64,000 nucleotides of DNA, from contig NZ_WUQJ01000004.1 in assembly GCF_011074955.1 (NCBI RefSeq), positions 186,001 to 250,000 of the forward strand, written 5' to 3'. This DNA comes from Marinobacter caseinilyticus. GTDB taxonomy: Bacteria; Pseudomonadota; Gammaproteobacteria; Pseudomonadales; Oleiphilaceae. A model generated the notes under the pieces. The model was not told where the DNA came from, ran no database searches, and saw only the letters and a list, made by a program, of their open reading frames with translations. Positions 7,811 through 18,868 of this stretch are shown here, one piece after another (positions within the stretch are counted from its first letter, which is position 1; every line of letters starts with the position of its first letter). The translations under genes were made by a program, and so were the position numbers.

Positions 7811-8857
7811 TCAGCCCTGGGACAGCAGTTCACGTAAATCGATGATGGCCGCATTGGCTCGCGACAGGTAAGCAGCCATAGTCAGGGAGTGGTTGGCCAA
7901 CACTCCAAACCCGCTGCCATTCAGAATCACCGGGCTCCACATGCTGCCCTGGGTCCCTTCCAACTCAATGATGACCTGGCGCACGCTGGTCAAAGCATTC
8001 TTATCATTCAGCACCTTGCGGAAGTCTACCTCAATGGCCTTGAAAATATGCACCAGCGCCCAGGAAGTGCCGCGAGCCTCGTAAAAGGCATCGTCGAGTT
8101 TGGTCCATGGGGTTTTGATCTCTTCGCCTTTAACCGCTTCCTGTAGCGGATCGCTGTTATCGGACATTGTCATGGAGTCCTGGACCGATTGCTTGCCAAC
8201 GCTCTCACCCAGTGTCCGAGACAGACTGCCGAGTCGGGTCTGCAAGTCCGCCAGCCAATTGTTGAGGTTGTCCGCCCGCGCAAAAAACTGGGCATCGGGC
8301 TGGTCTGGACGGGACAGCCGGTTCAGGTAACTTTTCAAGCCATTGATGCCGCGACGGTACTCACCCTCAGTGGAGGGAATCGCCCAACTGCCACTGTCGA
8401 AGTGGAACTGGGGCTCGGCAATGGTTAAATCCGGGTCTTCGGCCGACTGACTCTGCGACCGGCTGATGTCCTTGCGCATGGCGCGGGACAGATCCCGCAA
8501 CTGCACCAGAACGCCGAACTCCCAGGCGGGCATGTTGTCCATCCACAGGCCCGGCGGAAAAATATCGTTCGAAATATAGCCGCCGGGCTTGTCGAGCAGA
8601 GTTTCAGCAATACGAATCATCGTGGCAGTGGTGGCAAACCCTGTCACCGGCTCCCGATTCATCTCGCTTGACAGGCTTCGGGTATACTCACGCACAGAGA
8701 AGGTATCAGGCTCACTGCTCCAGTACATACCAAGCACCATGGTTACAAGCAGGTAAACAATCACCAAGAGCAGGATCAGCTTGCCCAGCCGGCCGCCGGT
8801 GTAATCCTCGACGTCTTCCCTTCGCTCACGAAAATAGCCTTTTACTCTGCTCAACAT
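7811..8857 (-). CDS. DUF2333 family protein, single-pass membrane
   Basis: A 348-residue protein with one strong transmembrane helix near the N-terminus (LGKLILLLVIVYLLVTMVLGMYW, about residues 25-47) preceded by a basic cytoplasmic stretch (RVKGYFRERR). The rest is a helical, probably periplasmic domain. It matches the DUF2333 family of Pseudomonas-type genomes, whose function is unknown. It lies just downstream of the LapD-like gene on the same strand, with a gap of about 110 bases. Confidence 0.82.
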   Translation of the reverse strand: MLSRVKGYFRERREDVEDYTGGRLGKLILLLVIVYLLVTMVLGMYWSSEPDTFSVREYTRSLSSEMNREPVTGFATTATMIRIAETLLDKPGGYISNDIFPPGLWMDNMPAWEFGVLVQLRDLSRAMRKDISRSQSQSAEDPDLTIAEPQFHFDSGSWAIPSTEGEYRRGINGLKSYLNRLSRPDQPDAQFFARADNLNNWLADLQTRLGSLSRTLGESVGKQSVQDSMTMSDNSDPLQEAVKGEEIKTPWTKLDDAFYEARGTSWALVHIFKAIEVDFRKVLNDKNALTSVRQVIIELEGTQGSMWSPVILNGSGFGVLANHSLTMAAYLSRANAAIIDLRELLSQG

Positions 8858-8970
8858 ATTGTCTTTTCCTGATGTCCTATTGAAAAAACGGCCGCGCCCG
8901 AGGCACCAACCACGCCACTTAGGCCCGGCTCACCATGACGCAATGATAAACAATCTGCAATAAGCGCCAC

Positions 8971-10965
8971 TCAAGAAGCATCGCCTCTGTGGTCAACGGC
9001 TTCGGGCCTGCCAAGGTGAAACCCGGACGCGCCATCAATATTCAGTGTTTGCAGCAATGCCCATTCCTGCGCAGTTTCCACACCGGAGACAAAAACCTCG
9101 ACACCACGGCTGTGAGCGATCGCCACAATGGATTCCAGATAGAAATTGTTGTCCTCATGGCGGTGGATCTCATGAATGAAGCTATGGTCAATACGCAGGG
9201 CCTTGAACGGCAGATTCCTGAGGTAGTTAAAGGGCACCCCCCCAACCCCGAATCGTTCAACGATAAAGCCCACGCCCAGCTTTCGTAAGGCCTTGACCAA
9301 CTGACCAATTTCGATTCGATGGTGGCTCAACGCCTGTTCTGGAAGACCCACCCAAAACCGATCCTGGAACGTTGTGGCCTGAAGCCTGGCCACCACACCC
9401 TGCAAGAACGCAGGGTCGGCCAGCGACGAGTGCCCCAGCGTCATGCTGAGCGCCAGTCCGGGGTCCCGCGCTAACCAGGCCAGCGCCCGATCCATCACCA
9501 TGAGATCAAGCCGGGCCATAAGACCAAAGCGTTCCGCCATGGGCACAAACACGGCCCCTTTAATCCACTCGCCATCTACTCGCAGCCGCGAAAATACCTG
9601 GCGATGCATCACCGTGACACCATCGCTCGCCAAGACCGGTTGCTGCCAGAGACTGACCTGCTCATCATCCATCGCCTTTATCAGCAATTCACGCCAGGCT
9701 TCGGCACCATGGTGATGGGTAATGGCCGTATCGGCACTGAAACAGCCACTGCCGTTTTCCAACTGGGCACGGCGCAGGGCCTCGTCGCAAGCCGCGAGTA
9801 AGTCACTGGCATCCATGCCCTCTTCGACCTGAGCGACACCGCCGTGGACCGCAATTTTTACCGGGTCGGCAAAATCCGAATAGACGCTATCCAGTTCGAC
9901 AATCAATTGCTCCGACCAATAAAGCCCATCAGCCAACGACACCCCTGGCATAAAAACCGCAAACTCCGCGCCGGTGCGGCGGCCAGAAAAAGCACCGGCG
10001 TGGCCTTGCTCAAAGGCCTTGATGACGTCTGCCAGACACACCAGCAACCGATCGGCTTCTTCTCGACCGAAGCGCTGATTAATATCGGCAAATCCGGCCA
10101 ACTGCAGCAACAACAACGATCCAATAAACGCGGTCTCTTTGGATTCCACTTCGACTTTGAGTCGTTGATCGAACGCCTGATGGCTTGCCAGCCCGGTGAC
10201 GTTGTCCTCGTTGTTCAAGCGCCGCAAATGCTGGATCAGCTTGGCCTGACCATCGAATAGTTCACCCAGGTGACCTGCCATCTGATTCATGGCTTCGGTC
10301 ACACGATTGAGCTCACGGGTAGATGCGCGGCTGACACGCTGACGAAAATCCCGTCGACCTATCGCCTCTGCCTGGGCTTCAAGTACCTTTAAAGGCGCCA
10401 GTGTTCGCGTCAACAGCCACCACAGGATGACCAACGCCAACCCGCCAATCAGAACCGTGCCCACGACAATGGCTCCAGTGATACGCCACAGATCCTGGTA
10501 GGCCGGTCCCGGGTGACTGACCACCTGAACGATGCCCAACTGCTGCCAACCCCGAACCACCTGAGCCTCCCCCATCGATGGCGGCAAGGCCGCCAGCGAA
10601 ACGAACCACGCCGGCACCGGCAGGCCGTCCTGCGAAGCCTCCCGACCGGCAATGAGATTACCCCGGTGATCGTAGTAGTGAATTGACAGGTATCGGCCGC
10701 CGCCACTGTCGAACGCCGCATCAATGAGCGAAGACGATGCCACGGGATCGCGCCCGTCGATGGCATTGGAGAGCGACAAGCCAACCGCAGTCGCCGCATC
10801 CTGGGCGTGACCCTGCATTTGCGTGGCAATGTAATCCCGGAATCGATCAAAACTGATCGAGACGCTGGCCAACAACAACGTCAGGATCAGGCTGCCGGTA
10901 AAAATCAGCAGCACCGAACGCAGCGACATCATGCACTTTTGATAGTGCGGTTGCCTGTATTGCAT
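8971..10965 (-). CDS. LapD-like membrane c-di-GMP receptor (degenerate GGDEF-EAL)
   Basis: The order is a transmembrane helix (VLLIFTGSLILTLLLAS), a periplasmic LapD/MoxY-type sensor region, a second helix (VVGTVLIGGLALVILWWLL), a HAMP linker, a GGDEF-like domain with the signature altered to RTGAEF, and an EAL-like domain whose EAL motif is lost (RQVFSRL). Such proteins bind c-di-GMP without making or cleaving it. LapD uses this to sequester the protease LapG and stabilise a large adhesin. No lapG or adhesin is visible here. The ATG at 10965 is chosen over a GTG at 11025, which lacks a ribosome site. A start at 10929 is also possible. Confidence 0.8.
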   Translation of the reverse strand: MQYRQPHYQKCMMSLRSVLLIFTGSLILTLLLASVSISFDRFRDYIATQMQGHAQDAATAVGLSLSNAIDGRDPVASSSLIDAAFDSGGGRYLSIHYYDHRGNLIAGREASQDGLPVPAWFVSLAALPPSMGEAQVVRGWQQLGIVQVVSHPGPAYQDLWRITGAIVVGTVLIGGLALVILWWLLTRTLAPLKVLEAQAEAIGRRDFRQRVSRASTRELNRVTEAMNQMAGHLGELFDGQAKLIQHLRRLNNEDNVTGLASHQAFDQRLKVEVESKETAFIGSLLLLQLAGFADINQRFGREEADRLLVCLADVIKAFEQGHAGAFSGRRTGAEFAVFMPGVSLADGLYWSEQLIVELDSVYSDFADPVKIAVHGGVAQVEEGMDASDLLAACDEALRRAQLENGSGCFSADTAITHHHGAEAWRELLIKAMDDEQVSLWQQPVLASDGVTVMHRQVFSRLRVDGEWIKGAVFVPMAERFGLMARLDLMVMDRALAWLARDPGLALSMTLGHSSLADPAFLQGVVARLQATTFQDRFWVGLPEQALSHHRIEIGQLVKALRKLGVGFIVERFGVGGVPFNYLRNLPFKALRIDHSFIHEIHRHEDNNFYLESIVAIAHSRGVEVFVSGVETAQEWALLQTLNIDGASGFHLGRPEAVDHRGDAS

Positions 10966-11145
10966 CCTTGCCGCGCCTCGCTTGACTGATGGAGCACCCT
11001 GATGAAGCCCCTGCACCTGGAGCACTATAACGGCAGGGGATTTGACAAAGATTTACATAGACTCACCTACGCCGACAACATTAAACACTATAGACTCTGT
11101 AAAACGATTAGTGTTGATAATTAAAAGAAACCAGGCCAAAGCTCA

Positions 11146-12759
11146 ATGACCGATGAGACCCAGAAGGACAAGCTCAGACAACACTTCGCCCGCCGAGTCA
11201 CCACTCAGGCGCGAGTGGTGCTCGACACTTGGCAAAAACTGCGTGAGTCTCCCCGCGAAGCGCCTGCGTTTCAGGGCGACATCGCGGCCGCCACCGACAA
11301 ACTGGTTCGTTATGCCCAGCGCTTTGAAATGGAAAAACACGCGGTAGCCGGACAGCGCTTGGCCGACACCCTTGCCCAATGGCCTGCGGGCACGCCTTTG
11401 AACGACGAGATCACCAATACCATCCAGCGCTCGATCGATGAATTGGGCCAAAGTACGTTACGGCGCACAGACCAGGACCAGGCAAACACGCCCCGCACTT
11501 TTCGGCGCACACCGGTCTATGTGGCACTGGGCAACATGGAAATAGCAAACCGTCTGATCAAGCAACTGGAATTTTTCGGGTTCCGGGCTTCGGCATTCCC
11601 GACACCGGACGCCTTGATGGATGCCTGCGCTCTCCACAAGCCGGAAACCATTCTGATGGATGTCAGTTTTGGCGGTGAAGAGCATCAGGGCATTGCCACC
11701 GTGGAGCGCTTGCAGGCCCGTCACGACACGCCAATCCCCATCGTTTTCGTGAGCGATGACGACGGCACCATTGAAACCCGCCTGCGGGCCTCACGCTGCG
11801 GCGGAGAGGAATTTTTCTATCCCGCCGTTGACCCCGGGCAGCTGATTGAAAAAATCGAAACCTACACCCACGGCAATACCGTCGAACCCTATCGGGTGCT
11901 GGTCCTGGACGACTCCCGTGCGCAAGCCAAGTTCATGGAGACAGTGCTTAAAAAGGCGGGCATGACGGCGCACATCATCACCGATCCCATGCAGATCATC
12001 CACGCACTGGAGGCTTTCACTCCCGAAATCATCATTCTTGACATGTACATGCCCGGCTGCACCGGCATGGAGATCGCCCGGGTCATTCGCCAGCAGGACC
12101 GACTTCACAGTGTGCCCATCATCTACCTGTCGGCCGAAGACGATGTGGGTAAACAGCTGCATGCGATGAGTTTGGGTGGCGATGATTTTTTGACCAAACC
12201 CATTGACCCGAAGCATCTGGTTGCCACCATTCACAATCGTGGCCGTCGCGCCCGCTCCCTGCTCGCACTGATGATTCGGGACAGCCTCACCGGCTTGTAC
12301 AACCACACCCACACCCTGCACTTACTGGATCAGGAAATTGTCAAAGCCAGACAAAAACACCAGCCGCTGTGCTTTGCCATGATGGACATCGATTACTTCA
12401 AGAAGGTCAACGACACCTTTGGCCACCCGATTGGTGACCGGGTGTTGCGCAGCCTGTCGATGTTTCTCAAACAACGGTTACGCAAAACCGATCACATCGG
12501 CCGCTACGGTGGTGAGGAGTTCGCCATCATCCTGCCGGATACCCGAGAAGGCGATGCGCGCAGCGTATTGAACGAGATTCGTGAACGCTTCTCCGAGCTG
12601 GTCCAGCCCGCCGGCGATCGCGAGTTCAACGTGACCTTCAGCTGCGGCATTGCTTGCTGGGACGGCGAAATGTCGCCAACACTGTGTGAGCGTGCAGACC
12701 GGGCACTCTACAAGGCCAAGGCCGAGGGCCGGAATTGCGTGATCGCTGAATCAACCTGA
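11146..12759 (+). CDS. Diguanylate cyclase with tandem receiver domains (REC-REC-GGDEF)
   Basis: A 537-residue protein with an N-terminal helical, possibly Hpt-like segment (1-115), a first receiver (about 124-245) with an aspartate in TILMDVSF but otherwise divergent, a second canonical receiver (about 248-370, VLVLDDS, IILDMYMPG, LTKPID), and a GGDEF domain (377-535) with intact GGEEF near residue 455. An RKTD inhibitory-site motif lies five residues before it. It should make c-di-GMP in response to phosphorylation and be product-inhibited, like PleD. It is divergent from the LapD-like receptor, suggesting a matched source and sensor. Confidence 0.9.
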   Translation: MTDETQKDKLRQHFARRVTTQARVVLDTWQKLRESPREAPAFQGDIAAATDKLVRYAQRFEMEKHAVAGQRLADTLAQWPAGTPLNDEITNTIQRSIDELGQSTLRRTDQDQANTPRTFRRTPVYVALGNMEIANRLIKQLEFFGFRASAFPTPDALMDACALHKPETILMDVSFGGEEHQGIATVERLQARHDTPIPIVFVSDDDGTIETRLRASRCGGEEFFYPAVDPGQLIEKIETYTHGNTVEPYRVLVLDDSRAQAKFMETVLKKAGMTAHIITDPMQIIHALEAFTPEIIILDMYMPGCTGMEIARVIRQQDRLHSVPIIYLSAEDDVGKQLHAMSLGGDDFLTKPIDPKHLVATIHNRGRRARSLLALMIRDSLTGLYNHTHTLHLLDQEIVKARQKHQPLCFAMMDIDYFKKVNDTFGHPIGDRVLRSLSMFLKQRLRKTDHIGRYGGEEFAIILPDTREGDARSVLNEIRERFSELVQPAGDREFNVTFSCGIACWDGEMSPTLCERADRALYKAKAEGRNCVIAEST

Positions 12760-13160
12760 ACCGCCATACCAGGACCGTTGCAGAACCCTGACCTGCCAGC
12801 CAGGACAATCCATCCAAGGCATCCTCACAACGTCGCCCACCCTTGCCGATCTCAATCCGACCGGACTCTTTCAGACCATCAGCCGGAAAGTACCGCGGCA
12901 AGCTTGGTGACAGGTGCAACTTTCCTGTTCTTCGTCGATAACGACCTAAAACACCGGGAAGCGTTCGGAACCGGATATGAAACCAACGTCTTATGGACTC
13001 CGCCACCCGGCTTCTCGACAATGGTGGTCTTGGCGCCGATTATTACCGGCTTACAGGCCAAAAAGTATTGAATTGAAATGTTTTAGTACGCACCATGACT
13101 GGAAAATGTCGCTATTCTCGGCGATCCTGTTAAAAAACAACCGCAAGGCGCGAATAGACC
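12760..13160. other. 400-bp intergenic region without a supported gene
   Basis: This stretch lies between the REC-REC-GGDEF gene and aroQ. Short open frames exist on both strands but show no signal peptide, domain or ribosome site. It must hold the promoter of the aroQ-accBC operon. I see no strong -10/-35 pair or hairpin in it. Confidence 0.5.
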
Positions 13161-13598
13161 ATGGCAACGATTCTCGTTCTTCATGGCCCCAACCTGAACA
13201 TGCTCGGTGTTCGGGAACCTGAGGTGTATGGTCATGAAACGCTCACTGACATCAATGAGCGACTGCACCGGCAAGCGGCTGATCTGGGCCATCATCTGTT
13301 GCATTTACAGTCGAATGCGGAATACGAGCTGATTGAGCGTGTTCATGAGGCACGATCCGAAGGCGTCGACTATATTCTGATCAATCCGGCCGCGTTTACC
13401 CACACCAGCGTCGCCCTTCGGGATGCCTTGCTCGCATCTGACATCCCGTTTATCGAGGTGCACCTTTCCAACGTGCACGCGCGGGAAGCCTTCCGCCACC
13501 ACTCATATTTTTCAGACATTGCCGACGGTGTGATTTGCGGCCTCGGTAGCATTGGCTATGACCTGGCGCTGCAGGCAGCGCTTAAACGAATTCACTGA
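13161..13598 (+). CDS. aroQ: Type II 3-dehydroquinate dehydratase
   Basis: It dehydrates 3-dehydroquinate to 3-dehydroshikimate in the shikimate pathway. The 145-residue protein carries the type II signature at its N-terminus ([20 protein letters not shown], with the catalytic Tyr), the [16 protein letters not shown] segment, and the substrate-binding [17 protein letters not shown]. It is the first gene of aroQ-accB-accC, an arrangement common in gammaproteobacteria. Confidence 0.96.
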   Translation: MATILVLHGPNLNMLGVREPEVYGHETLTDINERLHRQAADLGHHLLHLQSNAEYELIERVHEARSEGVDYILINPAAFTHTSVALRDALLASDIPFIEVHLSNVHAREAFRHHSYFSDIADGVICGLGSIGYDLALQAALKRIH

Positions 13599-13620
13599 CA
13601 AGACAGAAACGGGACAGATT

Positions 13621-14091
13621 ATGGATATTCGCAAAATCAAGAAACTGATTGAGCTGATCGAGGAATCCGACGTTGAGGAGCTCGAGATCAAGGAAGGTGA
13701 CGACTCTGTTCGTATCTCGCGCCGTCGGGAGCAACTTGCCGGCGGCCAGATGATGAGTCACTACGCCCCGGCTCCACAGCCTTACCAGGCGGACCCGACA
13801 CCCCCATCGGCCGCTGACGCTGCCGCGTCGAAAGCAGAGGCAGACCCGTCTTCCCGGGGGCATGTGATCAAGTCACCGATGGTCGGCACTTTCTATGAAG
13901 CCGCCTCGCCCACCTCCAAAGCCTTTGTCACCGAAGGCCAAACCGTCAAGGCGGGTGATGTTGTCTGTATTATCGAAGCCATGAAAATGATGAACCAGAT
14001 TGAAGCCGACAAGAGCGGCACAATCTCTGAGATTCTGGTGGAAAACGGCCAGCCGGTCGAGTTCGATCAGCCCCTCTTTATCATCACCTGA
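13621..14091 (+). CDS. accB: Biotin carboxyl carrier protein of acetyl-CoA carboxylase
   Basis: This 156-residue carrier holds biotin and shuttles carboxyl groups between AccC and AccAD in malonyl-CoA synthesis. It starts [16 protein letters not shown], has a Pro/Ala-rich linker (about residues 50-80), and ends in a biotinyl domain with the biotin-lysine motif EAMKMMN (about 119-125). The ATG at 13621 is chosen because upstream in-frame codons lie inside aroQ and do not look like AccB. Confidence 0.97.
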   Translation: MDIRKIKKLIELIEESDVEELEIKEGDDSVRISRRREQLAGGQMMSHYAPAPQPYQADPTPPSAADAAASKAEADPSSRGHVIKSPMVGTFYEAASPTSKAFVTEGQTVKAGDVVCIIEAMKMMNQIEADKSGTISEILVENGQPVEFDQPLFIIT

Positions 14092-14106
14092 AAGAGCAGC
14101 TGACCC

Positions 14107-15486
14107 ATGGCCATGATTGATAAAGTACTCATAGCAAACCGGGGCGAAATCGCGCTCCGGATATTACGCGCCTGTAAAGAGCTCGGCATACGTACCGTTG
14201 CCGTTCACTCCCAGGTGGATCGTGATCTCATGCACGTCCGGCTCGCCGATGAAACCGTCTGCATCGGGCCGAACAGCGCGACCGACAGCTACTTGAATGT
14301 GCCGGCCCTGATCAGCGCGGCGGAGGTCACTGACTCGGTTGCCATTCACCCCGGTTACGGCTTCCTGGCCGAAAATGCCGACTTTGCCGAGCAGGTCGAG
14401 AAAAGCGGCTTTCGGTTTATTGGCCCGCCCGCAGACGTCATCCGGCTGATGGGCAACAAAGTGTCTGCGATCAACTCCATGATCAAGGCCGGCGTGCCCA
14501 CGGTTCCGGGTTCCGATGGTCCTATCGACGGCGATGACGAACGCACGATGAAAATTGCGCGCAGAATCGGCTATCCGGTGATTATCAAAGCGGCTTCCGG
14601 CGGCGGCGGTCGCGGCATGCAGGTCGTGCACTCAGAGGCTGCCCTGCTGAAGAGCATCCAGATTACCCAGACCGAAGCCCGCAACTCGTTCGGCGACGAG
14701 ACGGTGTATCTGGAAAAATACCTGGAACGCCCCCGCCACGTGGAAGTGCAGGTACTGGCCGACACCCACGGGAACGTCATCCATCTCGGTGACCGGGACT
14801 GCTCCATGCAGCGCCGCCACCAGAAGGTGATGGAAGAAGCTCCCGCGCCAAACATCGACCAGAAAGCTCGCGAGAAAACCCTGAAGGCCTGCGTCGAAGC
14901 GTGTAAAACCATTGGCTACGTTGGCGCCGGCACCTTCGAATTTCTATATCAGGATGGCGAGTTCTACTTCATCGAAATGAATACCCGCGTGCAGGTCGAG
15001 CATCCGGTGTCTGAAATGGTCACCGGTGTGGATATCGTTCGGGAACAACTTCGCATTGCCAGCGGCCTGCCCCTGCAGTACAGCCAGGAGGAGATTAAAA
15101 TCTCCGGCCATGCCATCGAATGCCGAATCAACGCGGAAGACCCGCAAACCTTTGTGCCAAGCCCAGGCAAGGTCAAGCACTACCATGCGCCGGGCGGCAA
15201 TGGCGTGCGTGTCGACTCGCACCTTTACAGCGGCTACACCGTGCCACCCTATTACGATTCGCTGATAGCCAAACTGATCACCTGGGGTGATGACCGCGAC
15301 ATCGCCCGTCGGCGTATGAAAAATGCCCTGGACGAGCTGGTGGTGGAAGGCATCAAGACCAACCAGCCACTGCACCGAAAACTGTTGCGCGACGGTGGCT
15401 TTAAAAAGGTAGACTTCACCATTCACTACCTTGAACACCTGATACGGAAGAGCCATGCCCTGGATTCAACTACAGATACCGGCTGA
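14107..15486 (+). CDS. accC: Acetyl-CoA carboxylase, biotin carboxylase subunit
   Basis: It carboxylates the biotin on AccB using ATP and bicarbonate. At 459 residues it is a normal AccC, with the N-terminal [19 protein letters not shown], the ATP-grasp glycine loop [14 protein letters not shown] (about residues 160-173), and the catalytic-site [14 protein letters not shown] (about 288-301). It follows accB by 15 bases and overlaps prmA by 32 bases. Confidence 0.97.
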   Translation: MAMIDKVLIANRGEIALRILRACKELGIRTVAVHSQVDRDLMHVRLADETVCIGPNSATDSYLNVPALISAAEVTDSVAIHPGYGFLAENADFAEQVEKSGFRFIGPPADVIRLMGNKVSAINSMIKAGVPTVPGSDGPIDGDDERTMKIARRIGYPVIIKAASGGGGRGMQVVHSEAALLKSIQITQTEARNSFGDETVYLEKYLERPRHVEVQVLADTHGNVIHLGDRDCSMQRRHQKVMEEAPAPNIDQKAREKTLKACVEACKTIGYVGAGTFEFLYQDGEFYFIEMNTRVQVEHPVSEMVTGVDIVREQLRIASGLPLQYSQEEIKISGHAIECRINAEDPQTFVPSPGKVKHYHAPGGNGVRVDSHLYSGYTVPPYYDSLIAKLITWGDDRDIARRRMKNALDELVVEGIKTNQPLHRKLLRDGGFKKVDFTIHYLEHLIRKSHALDSTTDTG

Positions 15487-16351
15487 TCCGGACAACGCGG
15501 ACCAGCTCGAAGATCTGCTCATGGAGCTCGGCGCCGATGCCGTCTCCATGGAGGACGCGGCCGACCAGCCCCTCTATGAACCGGATCCCGGCACCACGCC
15601 GCTGTGGCACGAAACCCGTGTTACCGGGCTGTTTGACTCGGATCGCAATATTGAACAATTGTGCGCCGAGATCAGCAGCCGCTGGCACCAGGAAACCCAA
15701 CAGTCGTTGTCTGACATCGAGGTGACACTGGTCGAGGACAAAGACTGGGAACGTGTCTGGATGGACGATTTCACCCCACTGCGTTTTGGCGAGCGCCTGT
15801 GGATAGTCCCAAGCTGGCATGAGGCGCCCGACCCCAAGGGCGCGAACCTGCTGCTGGACCCGGGCCTGGCCTTTGGCACGGGCACTCACCCAACCACCGC
15901 GCTTTGCCTGGAATGGCTTGACGGTCACCCAGTGGCTGATAAACAGGTCATTGATTATGGTTGCGGGTCAGGCATTCTGGGGCTCGCGGCCTTGCTGCTG
16001 GGCGCCAACCATGTCATCGCCGTCGATACCGACCCACAGGCACTGGAAGCGAGCCGGGAAAATGCCCGGCGCAACGAGGTCGACGATGACCGGCTTGACC
16101 TCTACCTGCCTGCGGATGAACCCGATGCCGTCGCCCAAGTCCTGCTGGCCAACATTCTCGCTCAACCCCTGATCGGCCTTGCCCCACACCTTGCTGCCCG
16201 GGTCGTAACCGGCGGCGACATTGTGTTGTCGGGCATCCTGTCAAACCAGGCCAGAGACGTTATGGAAGCGTACGAGCCCTGGTTTATTATGGACGAACCA
16301 GAACAACGCGATGAATGGGTTCGGCTAACGGGACGCAGACGCGACAGATGA
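15455..16351 (+). CDS. prmA: Ribosomal protein L11 methyltransferase
   Basis: A 298-residue SAM-dependent enzyme that trimethylates ribosomal protein L11. The N-terminal L11-recognition domain begins [23 protein letters not shown]. The catalytic domain has [15 protein letters not shown] and SAM motif I ([20 protein letters not shown]), followed by [11 protein letters not shown]. Its first codons lie inside the end of accC, so it is translated from the acc operon mRNA. Confidence 0.95.
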   Translation: MPWIQLQIPADPDNADQLEDLLMELGADAVSMEDAADQPLYEPDPGTTPLWHETRVTGLFDSDRNIEQLCAEISSRWHQETQQSLSDIEVTLVEDKDWERVWMDDFTPLRFGERLWIVPSWHEAPDPKGANLLLDPGLAFGTGTHPTTALCLEWLDGHPVADKQVIDYGCGSGILGLAALLLGANHVIAVDTDPQALEASRENARRNEVDDDRLDLYLPADEPDAVAQVLLANILAQPLIGLAPHLAARVVTGGDIVLSGILSNQARDVMEAYEPWFIMDEPEQRDEWVRLTGRRRDR

Positions 16352-16413
16352 CGAACACCCGCTGAGCGTCTAAACTGCCTCACTCATAGCGCTGCCCGCA
16401 ACAGGATATAAGG

Positions 16414-17691
16414 ATGACTGAAAGTACCTTGCTGACCCGCTGTCCACATTGTGACACCCGTTTCCGGGTCACCGATGAGCAGCTTGGCGTGGCCAAAGGC
16501 AAAGTACGTTGTGGCAACTGCATGAACGTGTTCAACGCCCTTGAGCACCGGCAGGAGTCGCCCCCCGAGTCCCCTTCGGCTACACCGGCACAGCCGGTCA
16601 AAGCCACACCGTCACCGAGCCCCGTTCAGGCCGGGCCCGAGTCATCCGACGGTGGCAAGCCCGCATCCGAAGACAATTTTGTTTTCCAGGACAATCCGGA
16701 CGAAGATGCCACAGAGGGGCGCTACGCCGGCACCAAACTGACCTTCTCCGATGACGAGCTGAGCGACAGCTTTCGCTCGTTCGATGAGAAGGCGCCGTCC
16801 GGGTTTGACCAGCAAGACGATGGCAGCGACACCAAGTCAGTGGATGAGAGCTGGGCCGAGGCGATGCTGTTCGACGATACCGAGCCGACCCGCCGGCCAA
16901 AGCAACAACCGGCTGCCCCAGCCCCCAAGCCTAAGCCGGAATCGGCTGCCCCAGCCCCTAAACCGGAACCGGAACCGGCGATCGAATTCGAACCTGAGCC
17001 AGACCTCAAGACGCCGGAGCCAGCAGCCGACGATGATTTTTTCACCGTACCTGCGGGCAAGGACGAATCTTTCGCCGCAACCGATGACCTGGACCAACCT
17101 GGGGACAACGCCCCGCTGACGGCTGGGCAAGCCGATGAACCCTGGGACACCCCCTACCATAGCCTCGGGCATGAACCGATTGCGGTACGGCACAAACCCT
17201 CGCGAGGCTGGCTCAGCCGAATCTTCTGGGTTTTGGTCATCATCGGCCTCATCGGAGCGCTGGTATCGCAGGTGGTTTTCTATCAATTTGAGCGCCTGTC
17301 CAGCATTCCTGAGCTGCGCCCGTTTTACGAGAAAGGCTGCGAACTGGCTGGATGCGAACTCAGCCCATTGACGGCGATTGATCAAATTCAAAGCCGAAAA
17401 CTGGTGGTTCGAACGGCGCCTGAAGATCGCAATTCCCTCATTGTGGATGCGGTCATTCTCAATGAGGCGGAATTTGAGCAGCCGTTTCCTGCGATTGGCC
17501 TGACGTTCTCCAATCTCAATGGCGATGTGGTCGCACAAAGCCTCTTTACGCCGGAGGAATACCTCGCCGGAGATGCCATGAATCTGTCCGCCATGCCGCC
17601 CGAGACGCCCATTCGCATTGCGATCACGATTCGGGACCCCGGCCGGGATGCAGTGAACTATAACATCACGTTTCAGCCGAACCGCCGGTAA
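16414..17691 (+). CDS. Zinc-ribbon/DUF3426 membrane protein
   Basis: A 425-residue protein with an N-terminal MJ0042-type zinc ribbon (RCPHCDTRFRV...VRCGNCMNVFNAL, about residues 9-44), a long acidic and Pro/Ala/Lys-rich linker with short PAPKPKPE-type repeats (about 165-195), one transmembrane helix (IFWVLVIIGLIGALVSQVVFY, about 270-291), and a C-terminal DUF3426 domain. It belongs to a family usually found beside prmA and dusB-fis, as here. Its role is unknown. Confidence 0.87.
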   Translation: MTESTLLTRCPHCDTRFRVTDEQLGVAKGKVRCGNCMNVFNALEHRQESPPESPSATPAQPVKATPSPSPVQAGPESSDGGKPASEDNFVFQDNPDEDATEGRYAGTKLTFSDDELSDSFRSFDEKAPSGFDQQDDGSDTKSVDESWAEAMLFDDTEPTRRPKQQPAAPAPKPKPESAAPAPKPEPEPAIEFEPEPDLKTPEPAADDDFFTVPAGKDESFAATDDLDQPGDNAPLTAGQADEPWDTPYHSLGHEPIAVRHKPSRGWLSRIFWVLVIIGLIGALVSQVVFYQFERLSSIPELRPFYEKGCELAGCELSPLTAIDQIQSRKLVVRTAPEDRNSLIVDAVILNEAEFEQPFPAIGLTFSNLNGDVVAQSLFTPEEYLAGDAMNLSAMPPETPIRIAITIRDPGRDAVNYNITFQPNRR

Positions 17692-17869
17692 GCGAAGACT
17701 TACCGACTCGACTCAACCAGGCTGGAATGAGCAAAAGTCAACCAAAAAGAACGAAAAATAATCAACTTTTTCACCCATCTACCTCTTCAAACCCTCAGTC
17801 CTCAGCGGTATCATTGTCGCCCCTTGTCATCTGGTGATCATTAATTCACCAGCAACACGGAATGAGACC

Positions 17870-18868
17870 ATGTTGCCGACGGCAAAAATAGGGCCATACA
17901 CGCTCCCCAACCCGCTCATTGCTGCGCCCATGGCCGGTGTGACCGACCGTCCCTTCCGTCTGCTGTGCAGGCGCCTTGGTGCGGGCCTTGCGGTGTCGGA
18001 AATGGTCATCGCCGACAGCAGTTTGTGGCATACTCGCAAATCCCGTCTCCGACTGGATCATACCGGGGAGCCGGAACCGCGCTCCGTGCAAATCGCCGGC
18101 GGCGACCCTGACATGCTGGCCAATGCCGCCAGAGTGAATGCGGCCCACGGTGCTCAGATCATCGACATCAACATGGGGTGCCCGGCCAAAAAAGTCTGCA
18201 ACAAAGCGGCCGGCTCCGCACTGATGAAAGACGAGGGGCTGGTCAGGGAAATTCTGGCCGCCGTGGTCGCAGCAGTGGATGTGCCCGTTACCCTGAAAAT
18301 GCGGACCGGTTGGGACAGTGAACATCGAAACGCGCCATTGATTGCTCGAATGGCGGAAGATGCCGGCATTCAGGCGCTGGCCATTCACGGCAGAACCCGG
18401 TCCGACGCTTACAAGGGCGACGCCGAATACGACACCATCGCAATGGTTAAATCGCAGGTGAGTATTCCGGTGTTTGCCAATGGCGACATTACATCGCCTC
18501 AAACGGCCCGGCAGGTGTTGGACCACACCGGTGCAGACGGCTTGTTGATTGGTCGGGGTGCCCAGGGCAGTCCCTGGATATTTCGGGAGATTCTGCACTT
18601 TCTCAAGACCGGCGAGGTGATGACACCACCGGCATTGGAAGAGGTAGAGCAGATACTCACCGAACATCTGACGGCGTTGCATGAGTTTTACGGTGATTTG
18701 ATGGGCGTTCGCATCGCGCGAAAACACGTGGGCTGGTACCTGCAGTCCCATGATGAAAACAAGCAGTACAGAAAACGCTTCAACGCCATTGATTGTGCGC
18801 AGGAGCAGCAAGATTCGATTCAACAGTACTTTGCAGGCTTACGAAATGGAGAGGTATTCGCAGCATGA
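17870..18868 (+). CDS. dusB: tRNA-dihydrouridine synthase B
   Basis: An FMN enzyme that reduces specific uridines in the tRNA D-loop. The predicted 332 residues include [12 protein letters not shown], the catalytic-cysteine segment [25 protein letters not shown], and [10 protein letters not shown] near the FMN phosphate site. The ATG at 17870 ([12 protein letters not shown]) fits the family start better than an upstream GTG at 17834. It is the first gene of the dusB-fis operon; the fis start overlaps its stop. Confidence 0.95.
   Translation: MLPTAKIGPYTLPNPLIAAPMAGVTDRPFRLLCRRLGAGLAVSEMVIADSSLWHTRKSRLRLDHTGEPEPRSVQIAGGDPDMLANAARVNAAHGAQIIDINMGCPAKKVCNKAAGSALMKDEGLVREILAAVVAAVDVPVTLKMRTGWDSEHRNAPLIARMAEDAGIQALAIHGRTRSDAYKGDAEYDTIAMVKSQVSIPVFANGDITSPQTARQVLDHTGADGLLIGRGAQGSPWIFREILHFLKTGEVMTPPALEEVEQILTEHLTALHEFYGDLMGVRIARKHVGWYLQSHDENKQYRKRFNAIDCAQEQQDSIQQYFAGLRNGEVFAA

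Noticed and set aside
12778-13071. A 97-codon frame in the gap before aroQ, and a 60-codon frame on the other strand
   Set aside because: Neither shows a signal, domain or ribosome site, and composition is typical of noncoding sequence.
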